64,000 nt of DNA from NCBI RefSeq assembly GCF_016097555.1, contig NC_054699.1, positions 10,093,429 through 10,157,428 of the forward strand, given 5' to 3'. Every line of letters starts with the position of its first letter. Within the stretch, counting starts at the first letter, position 1. Shown here piece after piece: positions 28,401-41,600 of this stretch. The translations under genes and the position numbers were made by a program. Under the pieces are notes generated by a model. It was not told the origin of the DNA. It made no database searches and saw only the letters and a list, made by a program, of their open reading frames with translations. The DNA comes from Gigantopelta aegis. Lineage: Eukaryota > Mollusca > Gastropoda > Neomphalida > Peltospiridae.

Positions 28401-31400
28401 CCTGGGGGCTGGCATTGCAGAAGGGACCACCGGTGGAGGTCTAGCCACCAATTTTGATCCCACCCGTTGCGGTGTCGGGTCATGCTTCCTGGGGGCTGGC
28501 ATTGCAGAAGGGACCACCGGTGGAGGTCTAGCCACCAATTTTGATCCCACCCGTTGCGGTGTCGGGTCATGCTTCCTGGGGGCTGGCATTGCAGAAGGGA
28601 CCACCGGGTGGAGGTCTAGCCACCAATTTTGATCCCACCCGTTGCGGTGTCGGGTCATGCTTCCTGGGGGCTGGCATTGCAGAAGGGACCACTGGTGGAG
28701 GTCTAGCCACCAATTTTGATCCCACCCGTTGCGGTGTCGGGTCATGCTTCCTGGGGGCTGGCATTGCAGAAGGGACCACCGGGTGGAGGTCTAGCCACCA
28801 ATTTTGATCCCACCCGTTGCGGTGTTGAGTCATGCTTCCTGGGGGCTGGCATTGCAGGGGATCACCGGTGGAGGGCATTTTGCACCCGTTGCGGTGTTGA
28901 GTCATGCTTCCTGGGGGCTGGCATCACCGGTGGAGGTCTAGCCACCAATTTTGATCCCACCCGTTGCGGTGTTGAGTCATGCTTCCTGGGGGCTGGCATT
29001 GCAGAAGGGACCACCGGGTGGAGGTCTAGCCACCAATTTTGATCCCACCCGTTGCGGTGTTGAGTCATGCTTCCTGGGGGCTGGCATTGCAGAAGGGACC
29101 ACCGGGTGGAGGTCTAGCCACCAATTTTGATCCCACCCGTTGCGGTGTTGAGTCATGCTTCCTGGGGGCTGGCATTGCAGAAGGGACCACCGGTGGAGGT
29201 CTAGCCACCAATTTTGATCCCACCCGTTGCGGTGTTGAGTCATGCTTCCTGGGGGCTGGCATTGCAGAAGGGACCGCCGCTGGGGGTTGAGCCTCCAACA
29301 TTGGACACCCCGTGGTCTCTTCTTCTCGTTAGTCCTGGCAAAGCGGCTGTGTACATGTATCTCTATAAACCAGAGTCACAGTCGCTTGCTTACCAGTAAA
29401 GTTAACTCGCTACTTGGTTAACAGTCCGAAACTATTAATCAACACCCCGAGTGGGGGGTGAGTAGGTGGATGGGGTGGGGTGGTGGTGATGGTAGACTAA
29501 TCTCGAGCAAGCTGGCAACAGTGTTCATTGTTGCGAAGGAGTCGGAGTGGATTTCCCCCGGACACCTCTATGAATATTACTGATGGGAATTGGTTGGATT
29601 GTCATGTTTGATGATGACTGGTTAGTAAAACCAACCAATCATCAGTTACAATTGGTTGTCGACATAATTTTTATAGCTTTTCGTTTACTCAAGGTTAAAA
29701 ATATATGTTTGTTTGCTTATAGGCACTACTGAAGTGTATTGTTACGCAAGGTATCTAATGGATAAAAGAGATAAGAATTAAGCACTGGCGAAGAAAGTGG
29801 GGGGTAGAGGAGCAATCTGCAGCATCAGCGATCGTTTATATATATTTATACATGTATGTACATATACATATACAGCTCCAGCTACATATACAGCTACAGC
29901 TACATATACATCTCCAGCTACATCTACATATACAGCTCCAGCTACATATACAGCTACATCTACAGCTACATATACAGCTACATATACAGCTACAGCTACA
30001 TATACAGCTACAGCTACATATACAGCTCCAGCTACATATACAGCTACAGCTACAGCTACATATACAGCTCCAGCTACATATACAGCTACAGCTACATATA
30101 CAGCTCCAGCTACATATACAGCTACATATACAGCTACATATACAGCTACAGCTACAGCTACATATACAGCTACAGCTACATATACAGCTACAGCTACATA
30201 TACAGCTACATATACAGCTACAGCTACATATACAGCTCCAGCTACATATACATCTCCAGCTACAGCTACAGCTACATATACAGCTGCATATACATATACA
30301 GCTACAGCTACATATACAGCTACATATACATCTCCAGCTACATATACAGCTACAGCTACATATACATCTCCAGCTACATATACAGCTACATATACAGCTC
30401 CAGCTACATATACATCTCCAGCTACAGCTACATATACAGCTACAGCTACATATACAGCTGCATATACATATACAGCTACAGCTACATATACAGCTACAGC
30501 TACATATACATCTCCAGCTACATATACAGCTACAGCTACATATACATCTCCAGCTACATATACATCTACAGCTACATATACAGCTCCAGCTACATATACA
30601 GCTCCAGCTACATATACAGCTACAGATACATATACAGCTACAGCTACATATACAGCTACAGCTACATATACAGCTGCATATACATATACAGCTACAGCTA
30701 CATATACAGCTACAGCTACATATACAGCTACAGCTACATATACAGCTACATATACAGATACAGAGACATACACAGACAGACACATAAACATAAATATACA
30801 CATACACATACACAGATACATATTTAAATGTACATATACATATACAGGATTCTGAATATCTTCTGGCCCAACATCTTAACCAATGAAGAACTCCATAAAG
30901 AAACCTCCACAGTCATTGGTATCAGAGATCAAGCGCCGAAGATGGCGCTGGATTGGCCATGTTATCAAAATGCCTCAAACAGCACTCCTGGAAAAAGGAA
31001 ACGGGGAAGACCGAAAGAAACATGGAGGAGGACAGTCTGAGCTGGGGGCTGCTGGAGAAGCTGGCAAAAGACAGGCAGCAGTGGTGATCTCTGGTTACAG
31101 CCTTATGGGCTTCTTAGCACGAAGGGAATTAAGTAAGTAAGTATAAAAACAGAATTATAATAAATAGAAAATTAACAAGACGCAAAAACAAAACAAGCAT
31201 GTAAACACTGTCTAGAAGAAAAGTGGCTCTTTAGGTAGCGACCACATCTCCTGATGTTGTGAACACTCTCTCCAAAACAGAAATACAATGAATTTATAAA
31301 CATTTCAGTATCAATAAAATCATACTGTTTAATCTGTGTGACTACACGTGCAGTCTTGGATACCACGGAGTGTGAACTATATTCGCAGCTTGGGGCACAA

Positions 31401-34400
31401 ACTGCAGATCTTTGTTTTTATACATGTTGAAGGAAGGAAATGTTCTATTTAACGATGCACTCAACACATTTTGTGTACAGTTATATGGCGTTGGACATAT
31501 GGTTAAGGACCACACAGAGATTGAGAGAGGAAACCTGCTGTTGCCATTTCATGGACTACTCTTTTCGATTAACAGCAAGGGATCTTTTATATGCACCATC
31601 CCACAGACAGGACAACACGTACCACGGCCTTTGATATACCAGTCGTAGTGCACTGGCTGGAGTGAGAAATAGCCCAATGAGCCCACCGACGGGGATCGAT
31701 CCCAGACCAACCGCGCATCAAGCAAACGCTTTATCACTGGGCTACCTGTACCTGTATGTCCCAACCCTTTGTCACTGGGCTACATGTACCTGTATGTCCC
31801 AACCCTTTGTCACTGGGCTACATGTACCTGTATGTCCCAACCCTTTGTCACTGGGCTACATGTACCTGTATGTCCCAACCCTTTGTCACTGGGCTACCTG
31901 TACCTGTATGTCCCAACCCTTTGTCACTGGGCTACTGTACCTGTATGTCCCAACCCTTTGTCACTGGGCTACCTGTACCTGTATGTCCCAACCCTTTGTC
32001 ACTGGGCTACCTGTACCTGTATGTCCCAACCCTTTGTCACTGGGCTACCTGTACCTGTATGTCCCAACCCTTTGTCACTGGGCTACCTGTACCTGTATGT
32101 CCCAACCCTTTGTCACTGGGCTACCTGTACCTGTATGTCCCAACCCTTTGTCACTGGGCTACCTGTACCTGTATGTCCCAACCCTTTGTCACTGGGCTAC
32201 CTGTACCTGTATGTCCCAACCCTTTGTCACTGGGCTACCTGTACCTGTATGTCCCAACCCTTTGTCACTGGGCTACCTGTACCTGTATGTCCCAACCCTT
32301 TGTCACTGGGCTACCTGTACCTGTATGTCCCAACCCTTTGTCACTGGGCTACCTGTACCTGTATGTCCCAACCCTTTGTCACTGGGCTACCTGTACCTGT
32401 ATGTCCCAACCCTTTGTCACTGGGCTACCTGTACCTGTATGTCCCAACCCTTTGTCACTGGGCTACCTGTACCTGTATGTCCCAACCCTTTGTCACTGGG
32501 CTACCTGTACCTGTATGTCCCAACCCTTTGTCACTGGGCTACCTGTACCTGTATGTCCCAACCCTTTGTCACTGGGCTACCTGTACCTGTATGTCCCAAC
32601 CCTTTGTCACTGGGCTACCTGTACCTGTATGTCCCAACCCTTTGTCACTGGGCTACCTGTACCTGTATGTCCCAACCCTTTGTCACTGGGCTACCTGTAC
32701 CTGTATGTCCCAACCCTTTGTCACTGGGCTACCTGTACCTGTATGTCCCAACCCTTTGTCACTGGGCTACCTGTACCTGTATGTCCCAACCCTTTGTCAC
32801 TGGGCTACCTGTACCTGTATGTCCCAACCCTTTGTCACTGGGCTACCTGTACCTGTATGTCCCAACCCTTTGTCACTGGGCTACCTGTACCTGTATGTCC
32901 CAACCCTTTGTCACTGGGCTACCTGTACCTGTATGTCCCAACCCTTTGTCACTGGGCTACCTGTACCTGTATGTCCCAACCCTTTGTCACTGGGCTACCT
33001 GTACCTGTATGTCCCAACCCTTTGTCACTGGGCTACGTGTACCTGTATGTCCCAACCCTTTGTCACTGGGCTACGTGTACCTGTATGTCCCAACCCTTTG
33101 TCACTGGGCTACGTGTACCTGTATGTCCCAACCCTTTGTCACTGGGCTACCTGTACCTGTATGTCCCAACCCTTTGTCACTGGGCTACCTGTACCTGTAT
33201 GTCCCAACCCTTTGTCACTGGGCTACGTGTACCTGTATGTCCCAACCCTTTATCACTGGGCTACGTGTACCTGTATGTCCCAACCCTTTATCACTGGGCT
33301 ACGTGTACCTGTATGTCCCAACCCTTTATCACTGGGCTACGTGTACCTGTATGTCCCAACCCTTTATCACTGGGCTACGTGTACCTGTATGTCCCAACCC
33401 TTTATCACTGGGCTACGTGTACCTGTATGTCCCAACCCTTTATCACTGGGCTACGTGTACCTGTATGTCCCAACCCTTTATCACTGGGCTACGTGTACCT
33501 GTATGTCCCAACCCTTTATCACTGGGCTACCTGTACCTGTATGTCCCAACCCTTTATCACTGGGCTACGTGTACCTGTATGTCCCAACCCTTTATCACTG
33601 GGCTACGTGTACCTGTATGTCCCAACCCTTTATCACTGGGCTACCTGTACCTGTATGTCCCAACCCTTTATCACTGGGCTACGTGTACCTGTATCTCCCA
33701 ACCCGTTATCACTGGGCTACGTGTACCTGATGTCCCAACCCTTTATCACTGGGCTACCTGTACCTGTATGTCCCAACCCTTTATCACTGGGCTACCTGTA
33801 CCTGTATGTCCCAACCCTTTATCACTGGGCTACCTGTAACTGTATGTCCCAACCCTTTTATACATGTTGAGGTCATGTTGTTAATTAATAACCCATATTG
33901 CCAGCGTTTAATATACAGCAATCATGACCAGTTTAACATATTATTATTATTAATATCATGTTGTTAATTAATAACCCATATTGCCAGCGTTTAATACACA
34001 GCAATCATGACCAGTTTAACATATTATTATTATTAATATCATGTTGTTAATTAATAACCCATATTGCCAGCGTTTAATACACAGCAATCATGACCAGTTT
34101 AACATATTATTATTATTAATATCATGTTGTTAATTAATAACCCATATTGCCAGCGTTTAATACACAGCAATCATGACCAGTTTAATATATTATTATTACT
34201 AATATCTGCTGTGTATATTTACTCGCATGTCACTTTATTTCTTATGTTGTTAATAATAATTATAATTACATTATACAGAGGATGTACCAGTTTTCGTTAT
34301 CGAAAACAAAAATCGCATGACTGGCATAATTTGGCCATCGTGAGTATGTTGGTTAATGGACAGTAGACTGCTTAAAATACTTGCAAACTGGTCTTTCTAA

Positions 34401-35566
34401 ATTTATATAATTAATAATAATAATAATAGTATTATTATTAATAATAATAATCTCATGAGTCATGCTTGCGTGACGAGTGTGATATGATTGCAAACTTCAC
34501 GAGATGAGATATAAATCATATTTAACAAAAAACATGAAATTTTCTATATAACTTTTGACAATTTACCTTTATTTTTAAAATGCCAGCAGCAAAATAGTTC
34601 CGGCTTTCTTACCGGTACAGTGAAGATAACACTTTCTACAGTGACAATAACACATTTTAGAGTGAAATTTTCACCCTAAATTGTGCTATCGCCACTGAGT
34701 GACTGATAACCTTTTTATTTCACTGATATTTTAAGATATTTCACAAAATGTTATATAATAAATTGTGTTCTTTGGCTCTGAATAATGAATACTTATCGTG
34801 GATAGCCTGTATTTGGTGCACCAAATGTGTGAGTGAATCTTGCAGCTCTATATTTAGCATAAATATTTTGTAATACGATTTGCGATACTCAGGTGGAAGC
34901 AAAAGCAGGAATAACACTTTTTACTTGTTGTTGGGAATACAAAGTATCCAGTAAAATAGATTTAAACAGTATATCTCAAAGTTAATAATTTTATTATAAA
35001 TTCAATTTCTACGGGTTAATCCGAAGCACAAACAAGGCCATGGCATAATGAACTTCCTACATACTGGGTTTTTTTACATAAATTACAAGTGATTAGATAT
35101 ACTACATTTTTTAAATCACAGTTCATGTCTGTCCGAATTTGATATTCAATTTTGGTCTGTTGACTTTTGAAAGTCGACTGCATTTTAAGTAAGTTGTGAA
35201 GTCTACACCTGGTTTTGTCACAAGTAGCAGAGGAGCCAGTGCTTATTTGAGGTGATTGGTTATGCTGAAGTTTGTATGGTTTATAGTCTTCAGTTGCTCT
35301 ATGAATATTAGTGGTGGGAATTGGTTGAATGTTTATGTTTGATGACTGGTTAGTCAAACAAGCCAATCATCAGTTACAATTGGTTGTTGACATAATTTTT
35401 AAAATCTTTTTTTACTCAAGGTTAAAAATATGTAAGTCTGTTTGCTTATTAGCACCACCTGAAGTGTATTGTTACTAAAGGTATCTAATAAATAAAAAAA
35501 GATAAGAATAAAGCACTGGTGAAGAAAGCAGGGAGGGGAGGGGGAGCACTCTGTAGCAGCAGCAAT

Positions 35567-35616
<50 letters not shown>

Positions 35617-38600
35617 ATATATGTATATACCCTTAAAAATAGACTAAGACTAAAACCATTACTTCTCAGACGTACATGAATTTTTAAAAATATGAAAAAT
35701 GCATTTTGTGGTATTAGAAACAACAAAATGATCAGAAACACTTCGAATGTATGGAAATGGATAATCTAAACAATAAAATATAAGTAATGTTTGATTTCAG
35801 TGATCATAAATGGCTCTAACAGTGAAAAATATGCTGTAGTGTTTAAAAACTAGGATCTGTCACTTTAAAAAAACATATTGGTTCATATCAAAGTGTTACG
35901 TCCCACTAGAATGTGAACTGGACGTAACACTTCGACATCATACAATTGGTGCACTACGACCGTATCAAAACGTTAATCAAACAAGTTCAGTTCTATAAAT
36001 TAAAATCGATTATGGGTAATAAATAGAGTATTAAACTTGCAACCATTTCGTATAATGATTACGTCCATCTTGAATTATTTTTATTGTCCCTCGCTAAAGC
36101 TCGAGACAAGTGAGAATTATTTCACCCAGGACATAAACATGATACGAAATGGAAGCTTGTCGCACGCACATGAAAAAATTCAGATTTGGATGGATCTGAA
36201 TGTACAATGTAAAGCTTGTTTTGTTTCACGACACCACTAGAGCACAGATATATTAATCATTGGCTACTGCATATCAAACATTTATATTAATCATTGGCTA
36301 CTACATATCAAACATTTATATTAATCATTGGCTACTGCATGTCAAACATTTATATTAATCATTGGCTACTGCATGTCAAACATTTATATTAATCATTGGC
36401 TACTGCATGTCAAACATTTATATTAATCATTGGCTACTGCATGTCAAACATTTATATTAATCATTGGCTACTGCATATCAAACATTTGGTAAATTTTGAC
36501 ATACAAACTTAGAGAGGAAGCCTGCAACATTTTTCCATTAGCAGCAAGGGATCTTTCATATGCACCATCCCACAGACAGGATAGCACATACCACAGCCTT
36601 TGATATACTGTCGTGGTGCACTGGCTGGAGTGAGAAATAGCCCCATCGACGGGGATCGATCCCAAACCAACTGCGCATCAAGTGAGTGCTTTACCACAGG
36701 GCTACGCCCCGCCCCTCCTGAAATTGATAATTACAATTAATTACGACCAATCTAACTCACCATCACGTTCTTATTGACTGCCAAACACCGACACACTATG
36801 TGTAGAACACTTTCCACTGGTACCTTCACCACTGTAGGGAACGACTCACTGTAAAGAGGATTCCAAATTAACACAAGAATAGACACTCAAAACATAGCAC
36901 ACAAACTAAAATCTTAGTAGTATTTGTTTAAAAAACACCCACAACACGAAGATTTAATCTAGGTCTCTTGAGGTGTTAGGTTTACTCCATTCAATTTCTA
37001 TGTCTCTGAGGTGTTAGGTTTACTCCATTCAATTTCTATGTCTCTGAGGTGTTAGGTTTACTCCATTCAATTTCTATATCTCTGAGGTGTTAGGTTTACT
37101 CCATTCAATTTCTATGTCTCTGAGGTGTTAGGTTTACTCCATTCAATTTCTATGTCTCTGAGGTGTTAGGTTTACTCCATTCAATTTCTATGTCTCTGAG
37201 GTGTTAGGTTTACTCCATTCAATTTCTATGTCTGAGGTTCCATTCATTTTCTATGGGGAAACATCTGTGGGGAAAATGGTTTTCCACCATCAACTGACTT
37301 GATGTCACCTCCACTCTAATCTATCGACATTTATTTTAATATTTTGATAAAAAAAATTTATATATATTAGTGAAAATCAATATTTAACACTTATTTTATT
37401 TAAAAAATAACTTAAAATATAAAATTTTAGATTAATCTAGTTCTGCTAAAAATAATAAAATACATAATTATTTTTAAAAATGTAAAAAAATATATTTAAA
37501 ATTTGTTTAACATGCATTGAAACAAACTATAATTAAATGAAATTTCACTGATTGAGGACTAGAACTTTATTTTTTTTAAAACAATATTTATTCAAAGAAA
37601 TGAAGTGTATCGGCAATCAGGCGATAAGCCTAATGTATATAAACACCTCTAGAATGTTCTGAGAAACGAAGCTAAAAAGTGAGAACTTACAACTGAGTTA
37701 GGCGCAATTTAAGCTGACACCATCGAAGCATGACAATAACAAAATTAACTTCACCTTAAGAGGGCCTCTAAGCACAGTGCAAGTGTTTGAAAATGTCCCG
37801 TCAAGTATTTGCCTCTCGCGGGTTCTGAATCAGGACAGGACATCTGTGGTAGTCTGTCAGCTGGGTGATATTCAGAACCTGTACCATAGAAAGAAAGAAA
37901 GAAATGTTTTATTTAACGACGCACTCAACACATTTTATTTACGGTTATATTGTGTCAGACATATGGTTAATGACCACACAGATATGGAGAGAGAAAACCC
38001 GCTGTCGCCACTTCAAGGGCTACTCTTTTCGATTAGCAGCACGGAATGTTTTATATGCACCATCCCACAGACAGGATAGTACATACCACAGCCATTGTCA
38101 CACCAGTTGTGGAGCACTTGCTGGAACGAAAAATAGCCCAATGGGTTCACCGACGGAGATCAATCCTAGACTCACTGTGCATCAAGCAAACACTTTACCA
38201 CTGGACTACATCCGCCCCTAGGAAACAAAACACGATTAAAGTCTTTAACTAGTGCTGGGGATCGGTTGGAAAATCACCATCGATCATCGGTTGTAGTTTA
38301 GACAGTAAAATACCACGAGAATAATTTCACCTTTCTGACAATAACCTCATCTGTTTGACAATAACCTCATCTGTTTGACAATAGCCTCACATGTCCAATG
38401 ATAGCCTCACCTGACAATAACCTCATCTGTTTGACAATAACCTCATCTGTTTGACAATAACCTCATCTGTTTGACAATAACCTCATCTGTTTGACAATAA
38501 CCTCATCTGTTTGACAATAACCTCATCTGTTTGACAATAACCTCATCTGTTTGACAATAGCCTCACATGTCCAATGATAGCCTCACCTGACAATAACCTC

Positions 38601-41600
38601 ATCTGTTTGACAATAACCTCATCTGTTTGACAATAACCTCATCTGTTTGACAATAGCCTCACATGTCCAATGATAGCCTCACCTGACAATAACCTCATCT
38701 GTTTGACAATAACCTCATCTGTTTGACAATAACCTCATCTGTTTGACAATAGCCTCACATGTCCAATGATAGCCTCACCTGACAATAACCTCATCTGTTT
38801 GACAATAACCTCATCTGTTTGACAAGAGCCTCACATGTCCAATGATAGCCTCACCTGACAATAACCTCATCTGTTTGACAATAGCCTCACATGTCCAATG
38901 ATAGCCTCACCTGACAATAACCTCATCTGTTTGACAATAACTTCATCTGTTTGACAATGACCTCATCTGTTTGACAATAGCCTCACATGTCCAATGATAG
39001 CTTCACCTGACAATAACCTCATCTGTTTGACAATAACTTCATCTGTTTGACAATAACCTCATCTGTTTGACAATAGCCTCACATGTCCAATGATAGCCTC
39101 ACCTGACAATAACCTCATCTGTTTGACAATAACCTCATCTGTTTGACAATAGCCTCACATGTCCAATGATAGCCTCACCTGACAATAACCTCATCTGTTT
39201 GACAATAACCTCATCTGTTTGACAATAGCCTCACATGTCCAATGATAGCCTCACCTGACAATAACCTCATCTGTTTGACAATAACTTCATCTGTTTGACA
39301 ATAACCTCATCTGTTTGACAATAGCCTCATCTGTTTGACAATAACCTCATCTGTTTGACAATAACCTCATCTGTTTGACAATAGCCTCACATGTCCAATG
39401 ATAGCTTCACCTGACAATAACCTCATCTGTTTGACAATAACCTCATCTGTTTGACAATAGCCTCATCTGTTTGACAATAGCCTCACATGTCCAAAGATAG
39501 CCTCACCCTCCAAGAATAACCTCATTTATCTGACACTAGTGACAATAATTTCACCGATCCAACAATAACCTCACCTATTTGAAAATAACCTCACCTTTGA
39601 ACATTAGGTCCACTGTCTGGTTCAGACCATTGAGTTTGCTGTCTGAGAATAACCTCACTTGTCTGATAATTACTGTGACTGTTTGGTATTAACCTCACCT
39701 GTATCTAAACCTTTCTACAGTAGGTCTAGTGTCTGGTTCAAACAACACAGGAGTTTGCTGTCTGATAATAACCTCACCCGTCTGATATTAACCTCACCTG
39801 TCTCTAAACCCTTGTACAGCAAGTCTATTGCCTGGCTCAGACCACTCAGGAGTTTGCTGTCTGATAACAACCTCATCTGTATGATAATAAGCTCATCTGT
39901 CTGATATTAACCTCACCTGTCTCGAAACATTTGTATAGCAGGGTTCAAACCACTCATCTAGTGCTTGGTTCAGGCCACTCAAGAGTTTGCTGTCCGACAA
40001 TAACCTCATATGTCTGATAATAACTCCACCTGTCTAAAAATATCCTCAAGTATCTGACAATAACCTCACCTCTAAACCTTCGTACAGCAGGTCTAGTGCC
40101 TGATTCAGACCAGTCAACACTTTGCTGTCTGACAATAACGTCACGTATCTGATATTAACCTCACCAGTCCGATAACATCACACATCTGACATTAACCTCA
40201 CCTGTCCGATAATGTCACTTATCTGACATTGACCTGACCTGTCTGATAACATCACATATCTGATATTAACCTGACCTGTCTGATAATGTTACTTATCCGA
40301 CATTTACCTCACCTGTCCGATAACATCACATATCAGACATTAACCTCACCTGTCCGATAACATTACATATCAGACATTAACCTCACCTGTCTCTAAGCCT
40401 TCGTACAGTAGGTCTAATGCCAGGTTGAGACCGGACAACACTTTGCTGTCTGACAATAACGTCACATATCTGATATTAACCTCACCTGTCCGATAACATT
40501 ACATATCAGACATTAACCTCACCTGTCTCTAAACCTTCGTACAGTAGGTCTAGTGCCTGGTTGAGACCGGACAACACTTTGCTGCACTGTTCGGTCCAAC
40601 TCTCTGTGAATTTCACTCCCTGGCTGCCTCCGCCACCACATCTCGGTAGAAGGGCAAAACACGAGATGACACTCTGAAACAAGGAATGAATGAATGATGT
40701 TTAACGACACCAGAGCACAAACTATGGTAAGAAAGGAAATGTTTTATTTAACGACGCACTCAACACATTTTATTTATGGTTATATGGCGTCGGACATATG
40801 GTTAAGGATCACACAGATATTGAGAGAGGAAATCTGCTGTCGCCACTACTCTTTTCGATTAGCAGCAAGGGATCTTTTATATGCACCATCCCACAGACAG
40901 GATAGTACATACCACAGCCTTTGTTACATCAGTTGTGGAGCACTGGCTGGAACAAGAAATAGCCCAATGGGTCCACCGACGGGGATTGATCCTAAACCGA
41001 CCGCGCATCAAGCGAGTGCTCTACCACTGGGCTATATCCTGCCCTGAACTATGGGAAATGCAAACAGTAAGTGATGAACCACATCAATATAAAAATTCAA
41101 CACTTAAATTAAAACACAGTGTAAAGAACTGTAATTTTTTTTTAACAAATATCACAGATAGGTAAAATTAAAATTTAAAAACTAAAATTCAGTATGACGA
41201 CTCTGAAACAAGGAAACCATTATAACAGTTACCGTCATCGAACTCCGATTCTCTATCTTTCTATGTGTCTCAACAAAGTGTTGAAATAACCATGTTAGAC
41301 ACAATTAGATATATTTTAAAAGTTTAAAGTTTGTTTTGTTTAACAACACCACTAGAGCACATTGATATATTAATCATCGGCTACTGGATGTCAAACATTT
41401 GGTAATTTTGACATATAGTCTTAGAAAGGAAACCCGCTACATTTTTCCATTAGTAGCAAGGGATCTTTTATATACACCATCCCACAGACAGGACAATATA
41501 TACCACAGCCTTTGAAATGCCAGTTGTGGTGCCCTAGCTGGAATGTGAAATACCTCCATGGGCCCACAGATGGGTATATTTTAAAACATACAACAGGCCT

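Noticed and set aside
29778-30855. Long open frames on both strands rich in Val/Tyr/Ala, Thr/Tyr/Ala, Ile/Gln/Leu or Cys/Ser
   Set aside because: Hexamer satellite; five frames are open at once and none resembles a protein.
31662-33870. Three overlapping 650-725 aa open frames on the plus strand
   Set aside because: They are the 38-bp VNTR read in all three frames; the same 38-residue peptide cycles through each, so openness is a consequence of the repeat.
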